Assembly (NCBI RefSeq): GCF_016714285.1
Contig: NZ_JADJNN010000001.1
Location: 930,001-994,000 of the forward strand
Origin: Nannocystis sp.
Lineage (GTDB): Bacteria; Myxococcota_A; Polyangia; Nannocystales; Nannocystaceae
Reading direction: 5' to 3'
Length of the DNA stretch: 64,000 nt
This document shows, piece after piece, positions 17,170 to 25,903 of this stretch. Both the position numbers and the translations under genes were made by a program. The notes under the pieces were generated by a model. It was not told where the DNA came from. It searched no databases and worked only from the letters and a program-made list of their open reading frames with translations. Numbering within the stretch: the first letter of the stretch is position 1; the number at the start of each line of letters is the position of its first letter.

Positions 17170-17652
17170 TCACGGAACGGCGCGTTGGGGCTCCGGAATT
17201 CCCACGCGTACGTGGCCCCGCAGCGCCGCCAGCCGCACGACCCCGATGCCCGATACCCGTTTCAGATCGTCGACGCTGCGGAAGGGCCGGGCCTCGACGA
17301 TCCGACGTGCCAGCGTCGGCCCGATCCCTGGCAAGGCCTCGAGCTCCAGCGCCGCGGCGCTGTTGACGTCGATCGTCCCGCCGAGCGCCAGCAGATCGCT
17401 GCCCGGCATCCGCCCCGCCTGGCAATCCTGGAGCGAGATGGCGGCACCATCGTCGGCCCGCACACGCGGGCACAGGGCCCGCAGCCCGGCCAGCGAGGCG
17501 TCGCCGCAGACCAGTTGACCGTCGACCAGCGCCGCCGGACGACACACCATCGTCGCCGGTGGCCCAGCTGGCGTCGCATCGACCTGGCGCCAAAGACCCA
17601 CGAGCACCCACGCCATGATCGCCGCCGCCGCGGCACGCCCTACCCCGTTCAT
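17170..17652 (-). CDS. ComEA-like helix-hairpin-helix protein
   Basis: The 160-residue product has an N-terminal membrane or signal segment (RAAAAAIMAWVLVGLW) and a C-terminal pair of helix-hairpin-helix motifs: IDVNSAAALELEALPGIGPTLARRIVEARPF and VDDLKRVSGIGVVRLAALRG. This is the DNA-binding module of ComEA-type competence proteins, which bind incoming DNA outside the inner membrane. A central region has several cysteines not typical of ComEA. The ATG overlaps the TGA of the aspartokinase gene (ATGA), so it is translationally coupled to it. Whether it acts in DNA uptake is inference; no other competence gene is nearby. Confidence 0.8.
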   Translation of the reverse strand: MNGVGRAAAAAIMAWVLVGLWRQVDATPAGPPATMVCRPAALVDGQLVCGDASLAGLRALCPRVRADDGAAISLQDCQAGRMPGSDLLALGGTIDVNSAAALELEALPGIGPTLARRIVEARPFRSVDDLKRVSGIGVVRLAALRGHVRVGIPEPQRAVP

Positions 17653-18954
17653 GCCCCGGCGTCGACCTCGACGTCGAGCCCGAAACCCGCGTGGAGGGCC
17701 CGCAGCGCCAGCTCTCCGTAGCGTTCGTGGACCACCACCGAGACCTTGATCTCGGAGGTCGACACCATTTGGATGTTGATGTTCTCGCGCCCGAGGATCT
17801 CGAAGGCGCGGGCCGCGACGCCTGCGTGTGTGCGCATGCCGACCCCAACGATGGAGATCTTACAGATCTCCGGGTCGCTCAGGATCTCCATCGGTCCCGC
17901 GTTGGGCAGACCGAGGCGCCGCAGCTCGGCGACGGCCTGGCGCAGGTCGTTCTCCGGGACGGTGAAGGTGACGTCCGTGGCGCCGCCCCGGCTCGCGTTC
18001 TGGATGATCATGTCGACGATGATGTTGGCCCGCGCGAGCTGACCGAAGATCGCGGCGACCGTGCCCGGCACGTCGGGCACGTTGGTGAGGGTGACCTTGG
18101 CCTCGTTGCGATCGAGGGCCACACCAGTGACCACGGCCGACTCGAGGTTGCGCTGCTCCGACATGATCCACGTCCCTTCGTTGTGGTTCTGGCTCGATCG
18201 CACGTGCACGGGCACGCTGTACTTCATCGCAAACTCGACGCTGCGGATCTGCAACACCTTGGCCCCGAGGCTGGCGAGCTCGAGCATCTCCTCGTAGGTG
18301 ATCCGCGGGATCTTGCGGGCGCGCGGCTCGACCCGCGGATCGGTCGTGTAGACGCCGTCGACGTCGGTCAGGATCTCGCACACGTCCGGCCTTGAGCGCC
18401 GCGGCCAGCGCGACCGCGGAGGTGTCCGAGCCGCCGCGGCCGAGCGTGGTGATGTTGCCGTCGGGCCCGACCCCCTGGAAGCCGGCGCACACGACCACCC
18501 GCCCGCTCGCCAGCTCGTGACGCAGGCGGGCGTGCTCGATGCCGGTGATGCGCGCGTTGGTGTGGGTGCCATCGGTGCGCATGCCGATCTGCGGGCCGAC
18601 CAGCGAGATGGCCGCACCGCCCGCGTTCTGCAGCGCCATCGCCAGCAGCGCGGCGCTGACGTTCTCGCCGGTGCAGGTGAGCTGATCCAGCTCGCGCTCG
18701 TGGTCGCGATCACCGGCCCGCTCGCTGGCCAGGTACGGGCCGCGAGACGTGTGCGCCGCGGCCTCCTCCGGCCGCTCGAGCGCGGCGAGCTGGTTGGCCA
18801 GTCCGATCAATCGGTTGGTCTCGCCGGCCATCGCCGAGACGACGACGACGACCTCGTGCCCCGCCCGCTGGGTCGCCAGCACCCGCTGGGCGCAGCTTCG
18901 GATCCGCTCCAGGCTCCCCACCGAGGAGCCACCGTATTTTTGCACGATCAACAT
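17649..18954 (-). CDS. Aspartokinase, interrupted by a +1 frameshift
   Basis: Aspartate kinase makes the first committed step to Lys, Thr, Met and diaminopimelate. The N-terminal frame runs from ATG 18954 (MLIVQKYGGSSVGSLERI, ATP-binding) to GGSDTSAVALAAALKAG, then breaks; the rest (DVCEILTDVDGVYTTDPRVEPRARKI..., followed by two ACT domains with KVTLTNVPDVPGT and KISIVGVGMRTHAGVA) continues in another frame. Comparing with the family sequence ALKADVCEI shows one extra base near 18386-18390 (GTCCGG for GTCGG on the plus strand). The total length is one base over a multiple of three, consistent with a single insertion. The N-terminal half also has an unusual stretch (HTSRGPYLASERAGDRDHERELDQL). 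A single-base sequencing or assembly error is the likeliest explanation. Confidence 0.85.
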
Positions 18955-19058
18955 GACATTGCCCCGACCCCTGCGAGGCGATGCTGTACCGCATCTGCGG
19001 CGCCGCTGTCGTCCTCGTCGTGAAGGGTCGACCCCAGCGCGCCGCTCGTTGCCACCCG

Positions 19059-21023
19059 CTACTTGGGCTTCAGCGGCATCTCGACCTTGGTGGTCGGCGC
19101 GTCGTTCTCGGGGTCCAGGTCGTTCGAGGCGGCGTTCTCCACGTCGCGGTTGATCCCGCCGGAACCGCCGCCCGAGCCCGCCGCCTTGCGTACGAGCTTG
19201 CCCTTGAGCGACTTCTGGCCGTCGGCGGCGATCTCGATGGTCTCCTCGAAGACAGCGAAGCCGGCGGCCTTGAGCTCGAACTTGTGGGAGCCCGGGAGCA
19301 GCGGGATCTTCAGCGGGGTCTTACCCTTGCTGACGCCGTCGACGAAGATCTCGGCTCGCGCGCTCGCCTCGACCAGGAATTCCACAGGCTGGACCGGCTC
19401 ACCAGGAGGATCTTTGGTGCCACCCGTGTTGGCGCCGGCGGTGTCTACAGCCACGGTGTCGGCGACGGCGGTGTCGGCGGCCGCGCTGTCGACGGCCGCG
19501 CTGTCGACGGTCGCGGTGGTGTCGACGGCCTTGACCTCGGGGATCACACCGGCCTTGGCCGGGGCCGCGGCGAGCCTGGCCTTGAGCGCGGCGGCCCGAT
19601 CCTTGGCGGTGACGCGCGACGGGTCCTTCATCAACACGCTCTCATAGGCGGCCAGCGCCTCGGCCAGCTTGCCGGAGGACTCGAGCTTGCCGGCGCTCTC
19701 CAGCTCCGCCGCGAGGGGATCAGCGGCGATCGGCGGCACGGCAGCTTTGCCCGGCGGTGGGGTCGGGCCCGGGCCCTGATTCTGGATGTACGCGTAGACG
19801 AGGCCGCTGGTCAGCAGCAGCGCGAGCAGGCCGAGGATCCAGCTCGAGCCACCGCGCGGCTCGGGCGGCGCGGCGTTCGGCGCCCCGAGATCGACAGCAG
19901 GGATCGGGCGCAGACCGCTGGCCTCGACCGCGGCGGCGAGGGCACGCTCGTGCTGCGGCAGCGGCTCGGCGCGCACGGCCGGTGGCTCGGCCGCGAAGGC
20001 CCGCTGATCGCCGGTCGGCGCGCGCACCCGTTGGTCGCCGGTCGGCGCGCGCACCCGCTGGTCGCCGGTGGGTGTGCGGCCGAGGTCGCCTGTCGGCGTA
20101 CGACTGGCCGGCGCGACCGGCAGGCGGAACAGCGCCGCGGGGACGCTGTCGATCAGGCGCTCGACGATCTCGTTGGCGTCGTTGGGGCGGTTGTCCGGGT
20201 TCTTGGCGAGACAGTCGTGGATGAGCTCGATGAGCCCCTCGGGCACGTTGCTCCCGGGACGCAGCGCCTCGGTGAGCGGCGTCGGCTTGTCGTTGACGTG
20301 CTTGTAGAGCACCGAGCGCGCGCCGCTCTGGCCCTCGCCGACAAACGGCAGGCGCCCCGAGAGCATCTGATAGAAGACCACGCCGAGCGAGTAGACGTCG
20401 GTGCGGGCGTCGAGGGGCTTGTTGAGGATCTGCTCCGGTGCCAGGTAGTCCGGGGTGCCGACGACCGGGGCGTCGTCGTCGCGTGGCGGGCCCTCGAGCA
20501 CCTGCCCGAGGCCGAGATCGAGGATCTTGACGTAGTTGGCGCGGCCCTGCTCCTCCACCAACACCACGTTGCTGGGCTTGAGGTCGCGGTGGACCAGACC
20601 TCGCGCGTGCGTGGCTCCCAGGCCCTTCAGGATCTGCGCCGCGATCGGGACGAATCCCTCGAGGGTGAGGCGACCCATCTGCTGGATATAGGCCGACAGC
20701 AGCTTGCCCTCGACGAACTCGCTGACCACGAACACGCGGCCGGGCTCGCGACCAAAATCGATGATGGCGGCGATGTTCGGGTGCTCCAGGCCACGGAGGG
20801 CCCGGGCCTGCTCCTCGAACTTGGCGACCGCGGCGGTGTCGTCGACCCACGGCACGTTGAGCAGGTGGACCACGACCGTGCGGTGCAAGGTGCGGTGCGT
20901 GGCCAGGAAGACGCGGGCCTTGCTACCCTGACCGAGGAAGCGCTGGAGGGTGTACTGGCCGCCGATGGTCTGGCCGATCAGGGATTCTGTCGCCGCGCTG
21001 TTGGATCTGTAGGCCGGCATCAT
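19059..21023 (-). CDS. PEGA-tailed membrane Ser/Thr kinase-like protein (no beta-3 lysine)
   Basis: The 654-residue product has a Hanks-type kinase domain (about 20-285): glycine loop LGQGSKARVF, alphaC Glu (FEEQARAL), catalytic HRDLKPSNVVL, DLG in place of DFG, and GTPDYLAPEQ. The beta-3 lysine that normally binds ATP is replaced: the VAVKVL position reads VVVHLL (His53). A repeat-rich linker (about 290-330; PTGDQRVRA units) precedes one transmembrane helix (SSWILGLLALLLTSGLVYAYI), an Ala/Thr/Asp/Val-rich spacer, and a C-terminal PEGA-like domain (EIFVDGVSKGKTPLKIPLLPGSHKFELKAAGF). It is probably a signalling protein with a periplasmic sensor; catalytic activity is uncertain. Two adjacent ATGs (21023, 21020) follow an AGAGG ribosome binding site. 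Confidence 0.85.
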   Translation of the reverse strand: MMPAYRSNSAATESLIGQTIGGQYTLQRFLGQGSKARVFLATHRTLHRTVVVHLLNVPWVDDTAAVAKFEEQARALRGLEHPNIAAIIDFGREPGRVFVVSEFVEGKLLSAYIQQMGRLTLEGFVPIAAQILKGLGATHARGLVHRDLKPSNVVLVEEQGRANYVKILDLGLGQVLEGPPRDDDAPVVGTPDYLAPEQILNKPLDARTDVYSLGVVFYQMLSGRLPFVGEGQSGARSVLYKHVNDKPTPLTEALRPGSNVPEGLIELIHDCLAKNPDNRPNDANEIVERLIDSVPAALFRLPVAPASRTPTGDLGRTPTGDQRVRAPTGDQRVRAPTGDQRAFAAEPPAVRAEPLPQHERALAAAVEASGLRPIPAVDLGAPNAAPPEPRGGSSWILGLLALLLTSGLVYAYIQNQGPGPTPPPGKAAVPPIAADPLAAELESAGKLESSGKLAEALAAYESVLMKDPSRVTAKDRAAALKARLAAAPAKAGVIPEVKAVDTTATVDSAAVDSAAADTAVADTVAVDTAGANTGGTKDPPGEPVQPVEFLVEASARAEIFVDGVSKGKTPLKIPLLPGSHKFELKAAGFAVFEETIEIAADGQKSLKGKLVRKAAGSGGGSGGINRDVENAASNDLDPENDAPTTKVEMPLKPK

Positions 21024-21388
21024 GCCCTCTCGCTCAGGCCCGACGGGCCGTGCGGATGAACGTGGAAACCCCCGTCTGGGCCTCCGGGGAGTCGTGGCCG
21101 ACAACTTAGCACGGAGGCCGCCGCCAGCGCCTCATTCCGGGCTGTTCACGCAATGATGGAGCAAAAAAATGGGACGGTCCCGGCGGGCGGAAGTGCGCTA
21201 TTGGTGGACTTGGTATCAGTGGGCGGTGCTGGCCTGATGAAGTTCCTGCGCGACGCGCTCGTGAACTGCTCCAGCCTGTCCCAAGGGCCAGACTGGGTCC
21301 GGGTGCCACACGCCGCGCGGCTCAGACTCAAAGAGGCACCCCTCCAGGCCCGCGGCAGGGCGACAGACCGTGGCGGCCACCGTGCGGC
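21024..21388. other. Intergenic region upstream of the kinase-like gene
   Basis: This 365-bp stretch has no convincing ORF on either strand. It contains an A7 run next to GGGACGGTCCC (21163-21181); on the minus strand this reads as a short GGGA/TCCC stem followed by seven Ts, a weak candidate terminator for the glutaredoxin-like gene. Nothing else was recognised. Confidence 0.4.
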
Positions 21389-22159
21389 TCAGACCCCGAC
21401 GCTGGGCTCGAACAGCCAACGCGTCTCGCACTCGCGGGACTCGCCGCGCCTGGCGATCTCGGCCGCGATCGCCGGCATCTCGTCGACCAGGCGGGGAGCC
21501 CCGTCGTAGAAAAAGCGCGGGCTGGCGCCGGCCTCGTACCAGCAGTCGAGGCCGTCGATGCTGATGATATGGCCGCGGCGCAGGCGAAACAGGATGTTGT
21601 CGGGCGTGAGCGCGTCATCGAAGGACTCACGCAGCTTCCCGATCCTCCGCGCCTCGGGGCTCAGATCTTCGAGCTGGTTGGCGATCACCGCTCGCAGCTC
21701 GCCGAGCGCCCGCAGGCTCTCCATCTCGCCCTCGCCGCCCCAGAAACGGCCGTGGATGTACACATAGGGCGGCACCATGACCCCCGTCATGCTTGCGATC
21801 TGCTGGGCCTCGCGCGGCTGCAGGTGGAGGTTCTGGCGGCGAAACACGATCCCCTCGGCGGCGAACAGCGCGGCGACCCGGTCGGTGGCGGCGTCCTCGG
21901 GGTAGCCGAAGAGGACCACCCGCCGCTGCGTGTCGCGAAAGTCGAGCGCCTCTTCCGCGGACGCAGGGTCTTCGACGCTCGCAGTAGTTGCTGGATCCGG
22001 CGCGTCCGGGGCCCGCAGGAGCGGGGCCACGGCGTCCTGTACGACGCGGGGCGCGTGCTCGAGCACGGCGTCGGCGAGGCGGCGACCGCCGTCCCGGACG
22101 CGCTCCGGCAGGTGCTTGTGGGCGACCTCGTGAGCGCGACGGAGCAGACCCTTGAGCAT
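21389..22159 (-). CDS. Glutaredoxin-fold protein lacking the CXXC active site
   Basis: The 256-residue product has an N-terminal helical region (about 1-75, KGLLRRAHEVAHKHLPERV) and a glutaredoxin-like domain (about 80-155): RRVVLFGYPEDAATDRVAALFAAEGI, then TGVMVPPYVYIHGRFWGGEGEMESLRALGEL. The last part matches the TVP and GG glutathione-binding motifs of glutaredoxins, but the CPYC active site is replaced by YPEDAA. It therefore cannot do dithiol chemistry; a binding or structural role is inferred. The C-terminal about 90 residues are of unknown fold. ATG 22159 is supported by a TATCCT box 6 nt upstream (leaderless); the frame upstream of it has no support. Confidence 0.7.
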   Translation of the reverse strand: MLKGLLRRAHEVAHKHLPERVRDGGRRLADAVLEHAPRVVQDAVAPLLRAPDAPDPATTASVEDPASAEEALDFRDTQRRVVLFGYPEDAATDRVAALFAAEGIVFRRQNLHLQPREAQQIASMTGVMVPPYVYIHGRFWGGEGEMESLRALGELRAVIANQLEDLSPEARRIGKLRESFDDALTPDNILFRLRRGHIISIDGLDCWYEAGASPRFFYDGAPRLVDEMPAIAAEIARRGESRECETRWLFEPSVGV

Positions 22160-22165
22160 GAGCGC

Positions 22166-22171
22166 AGGATA
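22166..22171 (-). promoter_or_regulatory. -10 box (TATCCT) of a leaderless gene
   Basis: TATCCT on the minus strand ends 6 nt before ATG 22159, with no Shine-Dalgarno. Confidence 0.45.
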
Positions 22172-22308
22172 AGTGGCCAGGCCAGCGTCCGCCAAGGCTC
22201 CTGCGCGCACTGGTTTTCGCACACGCCGCGCCGCCGACCTGACCCGCGCGCGATCCGCCCGAAACTCCACGTTGGCCCGGCATCCGTGATACAAGGGCTC
22301 CTCGCTCG

Positions 22309-23202
22309 ATGCTGCGGCCCTCGCTCCACCTCACGCTCGTCGCGTCCGTGTCGGTCGCCGGCCTGGTCCTTCCTGCCCCGGCACTGGCGCTGGCGCCAGC
22401 CAACGCTGACGCCGACGCGATGTACGAGCAGGGCCGAAAGGACTTCAGCCAGGGCCTGTACAAGTCGGCCATCGAGAAGTTCGAGGTCGCGTACAAGCGC
22501 TCGAAGGACCCGCTCATCCTCTACAACATCGGCCAGTCGTACAAGAAACTGTACGACGACGATCGGCAGCTCGAGTACCTCAAGAAGGCCCGCAGCGCGC
22601 TCAAGGAGTACCTCGCGGCGATCGAGAAGGATCCTGGCCTCGGCGCTGACCCCGAGGAGATCAAGCCGGCGCTGGCCGAGATCGAGGCAGAGCTGGCCCG
22701 CCGCGAGCCCGCACCGACGCCCGAGGGCCCGACGGAGCCCGAGCCGCTGCCGCCTTCCCGCAGCGAGGACCCCGGCAAGAAGCTGCGCCTCGCGGGGGTG
22801 GGCATGATGGGCGGAGGCGGGGCGCTGCTGGTGGTCGGCGGCGTCCTCGGCGGCGTGTTCGCGGCCAAGGGCGGGCGCCTCGGCGCCGAGCTCAACGGCG
22901 ACGGCGGGCTCTACCAGCAGCAGATGACGATGAACTGCGCCGAGGCCATGCAAGCAGACGAGCCGCCTGGTTGCGCGACGCTGCGGGCCGACATCAGCTC
23001 GACACGCAGCGCCGGCGAGAAGTCGAACCTCACCGCGGGCCTGTCGTTCGGAGTGATCGGCGGCGTCGGTGCGCTGCTCTTGATCGGCGGCGCGATCAGC
23101 TACAGCCTCGGACGCAAGCGCAGCGCCGACTGGCAGGCCGAGACAGCCCACGTACGCGTGCTCCCGAGTCTCGGCGGACTTGTGTTGCAGGGCCGCTTCT
23201 AG
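22309..23202 (+). CDS. TPR-repeat protein with two C-terminal membrane segments (paralog A)
   Basis: The 297-residue product has a signal peptide (SVSVAGLVLPAPALA), tetratricopeptide-like helices at about 35-125 (AMYEQGRKDFSQGLYKSAIEKFEVAYKRSKDPLILYNIGQSYKKL), a Pro/Glu-rich linker, and two glycine-rich transmembrane segments (about 160-185, GMMGGGGALLVVGGVLGGVFAA; about 240-265, GVIGGVGALLLIGGAISYSLG) separated by a loop with two cysteines. The layout is the same as in the gene at 56043-57053, so they are paralogs. Function unknown. It stands alone between divergent and convergent neighbours. Confidence 0.75.
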   Translation: MLRPSLHLTLVASVSVAGLVLPAPALALAPANADADAMYEQGRKDFSQGLYKSAIEKFEVAYKRSKDPLILYNIGQSYKKLYDDDRQLEYLKKARSALKEYLAAIEKDPGLGADPEEIKPALAEIEAELARREPAPTPEGPTEPEPLPPSRSEDPGKKLRLAGVGMMGGGGALLVVGGVLGGVFAAKGGRLGAELNGDGGLYQQQMTMNCAEAMQADEPPGCATLRADISSTRSAGEKSNLTAGLSFGVIGGVGALLLIGGAISYSLGRKRSADWQAETAHVRVLPSLGGLVLQGRF

Positions 23203-23221
23203 GTCTCGGCGTCGTTCAGCC

Positions 23222-23257
23222 GATGTGCTGGCCGATGTGCTGGCCTATCGCTTGGCC
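23222..23257. repeat. 12-bp tandem repeat (three units)
   Basis: GATGTGCTGGCC occurs twice in phase (23222, 23234), followed by a degenerate third unit TATCGCTTGGCC (23246). It lies between two convergent genes. Confidence 0.8.
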
Positions 23258-23267
23258 GTGCCTGGGC

Positions 23268-24170
23268 TCAGAACTTGCCGAGGCGGAAGGCCAGGGTCCC
23301 CGTGAAGCCGCCCAGCAGGCGATCGCTGGGGCCGCTCCACGCCTGGACCACCGCAAAGCGATAGCCGCCGGAGATCACCAGGCGCAGCACGCGGGTGAGC
23401 GCGAAGGAGAAGCCGAGCTCGGGCTCCGCGACGAACATCGCCGCCCGGTTGACGCAGCGATCGAGGCGCTCGTCGTTGAGGCAGACACGACCACCGCCGA
23501 CCAGCGCGCCGACGCCGAGGCTGAAGAACTTCACGCGCACCAGCGCGACGCCGAGAGTGACACCAGCGTACTGGGTGCGCAGGTTGAAGGTGCGCCCGTC
23601 GTTGCGCAGCGCCGGCAGCGGGGTCACGAGGGCTGAGCCCGCCGCGCCGATGGCGAAGCGCTCGGCGATCAGGACCGCGAAGTCGGCCCCGAGCATGAGG
23701 CTCGGCAGGCGATTGATGCCAGTGAGCTTGAAGGTGGGCGCGATGTACACGCCGACCTTCGCGTCGCGCGTGAGCAGCGTGCTGCCCTCGCCCCACGCGC
23801 GGCGCGGCTGTGGGGCTGCGACGCCGTAGCGGTCGGAGGGGCTGCGTATGGGCTCGCCCGGACGGGCTTCCGGCGCAGCCGGGTCGCTGGCGCGAGCGCC
23901 GACCGCGGCTGGCGGCGTGGGGCTCTGGGACGGCTCCGTGGTCGTGGGCACGACCACGGGGATCACGACCGGCGCGGGGCCGGGGTCGACGGACGAGGTG
24001 GAAACCCCGACATCTGGCGGCCGGCCATCGACGGGACGCGCGGGCGACATCGGCGGAAGGCTGCTCTGCGAGCTCGGGCGCGTCGGCGGGACCTGAGCCG
24101 CAGCGTGGGCCGTCGACGCGAGCTCGGTGCACAGCGAGGCGACGCAGCAGAGGAGGGACGTACGTAGCAT
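23268..24170 (-). CDS. Exported beta-barrel-like outer membrane protein
   Basis: The 300-residue product has a signal peptide (SLLCCVASLCTELASTAHA), a long Pro/Ser/Thr linker (about 25-125), and a C-terminal domain with alternating hydrophobic strands (AKVGVYIAPTFKLTGI, FAVLIAERFAIGAAGSALVT, AGVTLGVALVRVKFFSLGVGALVGGG) ending in a terminal Phe (GTLAFRLGKF). The terminal aromatic and amphipathic strands suggest an outer-membrane barrel. No family is recognised. ATG 24170 is chosen for the signal peptide; the frame upstream overlaps the divergent gene. Confidence 0.65.
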   Translation of the reverse strand: MLRTSLLCCVASLCTELASTAHAAAQVPPTRPSSQSSLPPMSPARPVDGRPPDVGVSTSSVDPGPAPVVIPVVVPTTTEPSQSPTPPAAVGARASDPAAPEARPGEPIRSPSDRYGVAAPQPRRAWGEGSTLLTRDAKVGVYIAPTFKLTGINRLPSLMLGADFAVLIAERFAIGAAGSALVTPLPALRNDGRTFNLRTQYAGVTLGVALVRVKFFSLGVGALVGGGRVCLNDERLDRCVNRAAMFVAEPELGFSFALTRVLRLVISGGYRFAVVQAWSGPSDRLLGGFTGTLAFRLGKF

Positions 24171-24250
24171 GCCGTGGCCTGATGCTCGCAGGCCTACGCC
24201 ATCGATGCAACTGCGACGAGCTCGCCGCACGGACGCGAGCGAGGGCGTGT

Positions 24251-24256
24251 TACCCT
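24251..24256 (+). promoter_or_regulatory. -10 box (TACCCT) of a near-leaderless gene
   Basis: TACCCT ends 8 nt before ATG 24265. Confidence 0.4.
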
Positions 24257-24264
24257 CGCAGCTG

Positions 24265-25083
24265 ATGACGCCTCGTCGCTGCACCCTCGCCGCGCTGGCG
24301 CTGACGATCGCCCAGCTCGGTGGCTGCGTGCCCGAGCCGGCGAGCGTCGTCGAGATCCGCAGCGCCGTGTCGGAGCTGGTCGATCAGGGCCGGGCGATGG
24401 CGATCGAGCACGCGCTCGTCAACCTCACCACCAACCTCGACCCGACGCCCTCACCGGCCGCGCTGGCGGCGGCGGTGCAGGCCTCGGTCGCGGCCGCGGT
24501 GCCCTGCGCCGAGGTCAGCGCGGCCGACGACACCACCGTGCTTATCGACTTCGGCGCGGGCGCGGCGACCTGCAGCGTCGGCGATCGCAGCTTCGCGGGC
24601 GCCCTGCGCGTCAGCTTCAGCGAGCCGACCCCGGACGGCCGTCTCGCCACTATCAGCTTCGTCGGGCTCAACAGCGAGGGTTCGGGGCTGACCGGCACCA
24701 TGCGCGTCACCTGGGGCGTCGACGAGACGCGCCGCGTCGTCAGTGAGGTGCGCCTCGACACCCCCGACCTGCGCCAGATCGAGATCCAGTCCGACCGGAT
24801 CCAACGCACGTACCGCGGCGCCCTCCAGATCGACGGCTGGCACCGCTGGCAGACGCTCCTGGGCCGCTGGAAGATGGAGCTGCGCGGCTGGGAGCAGGAC
24901 CCCACGGCGCCGGTGCCGGACCGCGGGATCGCCGACATCGCCACGCCGTACGAGCACGACATCATCCTCGACTTCACCGGGCCACGCGCGGAGGGCCAGG
25001 AGCTGAGGGCCAACGGCGGGCGCCGGGACCACGTGTTCGCCGTGGCCGCCGACGGCGAGATCATCGATCTCGGCGACGACTGA
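24265..25083 (+). CDS. Putative lipoprotein of unknown function
   Basis: The 272-residue product begins with MTPRRCTLAALALTIAQLGGC, a lipoprotein signal (lipobox LGGC). The rest has no recognised domain: a helical stretch at about 30-80, then a beta-rich region (ALRVSFSEPTPDGRLATISFVG, GTMRVTWGVDETRRVVSEVRL) and a Trp-rich segment (IDGWHRWQTLLGRWKMELRGWEQD). The frame is open further upstream to 24127, but the signal peptide and a TACCCT box 8 nt before ATG 24265 favour this start. Confidence 0.7.
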   Translation: MTPRRCTLAALALTIAQLGGCVPEPASVVEIRSAVSELVDQGRAMAIEHALVNLTTNLDPTPSPAALAAAVQASVAAAVPCAEVSAADDTTVLIDFGAGAATCSVGDRSFAGALRVSFSEPTPDGRLATISFVGLNSEGSGLTGTMRVTWGVDETRRVVSEVRLDTPDLRQIEIQSDRIQRTYRGALQIDGWHRWQTLLGRWKMELRGWEQDPTAPVPDRGIADIATPYEHDIILDFTGPRAEGQELRANGGRRDHVFAVAADGEIIDLGDD

Positions 25084-25099
25084 AGCGTCGGCGAGCCCG

Positions 25100-25119
25100 C
25101 CTGTCCCGTGGGACATGTC
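25100..25119. repeat. Single copy of the CCTGTCC-N4-GGACATGTC palindromic element
   Basis: CCTGTCCCGTGGGACATGTC lies between two convergent genes. Its core TGTCCC/GGGACA is a perfect inverted repeat. It matches the four-copy array at 48.4 kb except in the loop. Confidence 0.7.
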
Positions 25120-25120
25120 C

Positions 25121-25888
25121 TCAGGGACCGGCGTAGGCGTCGCTGAACTCGGCGATCGTCGACATGAGGCCACGCGGCACGTCGACGCCGTCGCGCGACA
25201 TCTCCCGCAGGGTGCGCTCGTAGTCCTCGAGGCCGGTGCCGGGGATCCGGGTGATGCGATCGAGGGCGCCGCGCAGCTGCTCGATCGACTCGTCCGACAT
25301 CAACCAACCGTGGACCGCGTGGAGGCGAAAGACGCGGTCGAGCCACACGCCCGAGGAGGACTTGGTCGCCAGAGCGATGAGGCACTGGATGCACGAGCGC
25401 GCGGTCGGGTGGTCGCCCGGGACGTTGGCACCCATCAGCTGATTGGTCAGCGCGAGGGCGTAGCGCTCGGCCTCCTTCAGCTTGCCCATGTTGAGGCTCT
25501 TCTGGACCAGCTGGCTGATCAGCTGCGGGAATTGGGTCTCCTCGTGGGGCCCGATGGTCTTGCGCAGGCTGTCCATCGGGTCGTCGACCGGCGCGAGGCT
25601 GCCGTCGCTGATGATCGAGATAATCTCGCGACCGATACGGAGGTTATCGCCGTGGTTCAGCGGGGTCTTCACCCTGCCCTGCAGCCGCTGTCCGTTGAGG
25701 TACGAGCCGTTGCTGCTGTCGAGGTCCTCGACCACGAGGTCGCGATCGGTGACGTGGAGACGAGCGTGATAGCGGCTACACAGATCGTCATCAAGGCACA
25801 GCCAGCAGTCGCTCATGCGTCCGACAAGGTGCGACCCGATCGGCAGGGCGAGGGTCCGACCGCCGAATTTGATCTTGAACTGCGGCAC
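25121..25888 (-). CDS. FHA-domain protein
   Basis: The 255-residue product has an N-terminal forkhead-associated domain (about 1-95) with the phosphothreonine-binding signature: IGSHLVGRMSDCWLCLDDDLCSRYHARLHV, VVEDLDSSNGSYLNGQRL, and LNHGDNLRIG. Such domains bind phosphothreonine peptides made by Hanks-type kinases. The C-terminal part (about 110-255) is helical and of unknown function. GTG 25888 places the FHA start right at the N-terminus; a TACCAT box lies 9 nt upstream. It could read out phosphorylation by a kinase such as the one about 4 kb away, but this is inference. Confidence 0.85.
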   Translation of the reverse strand: MPQFKIKFGGRTLALPIGSHLVGRMSDCWLCLDDDLCSRYHARLHVTDRDLVVEDLDSSNGSYLNGQRLQGRVKTPLNHGDNLRIGREIISIISDGSLAPVDDPMDSLRKTIGPHEETQFPQLISQLVQKSLNMGKLKEAERYALALTNQLMGANVPGDHPTARSCIQCLIALATKSSSGVWLDRVFRLHAVHGWLMSDESIEQLRGALDRITRIPGTGLEDYERTLREMSRDGVDVPRGLMSTIAEFSDAYAGP

Positions 25889-25897
25889 CGGGCGCCG

Positions 25898-25903
25898 ATG
25901 GTA
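25898..25903 (-). promoter_or_regulatory. -10 box (TACCAT) of the FHA gene
   Basis: TACCAT on the minus strand ends 9 nt before GTG 25888; near-leaderless layout. Confidence 0.35.
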
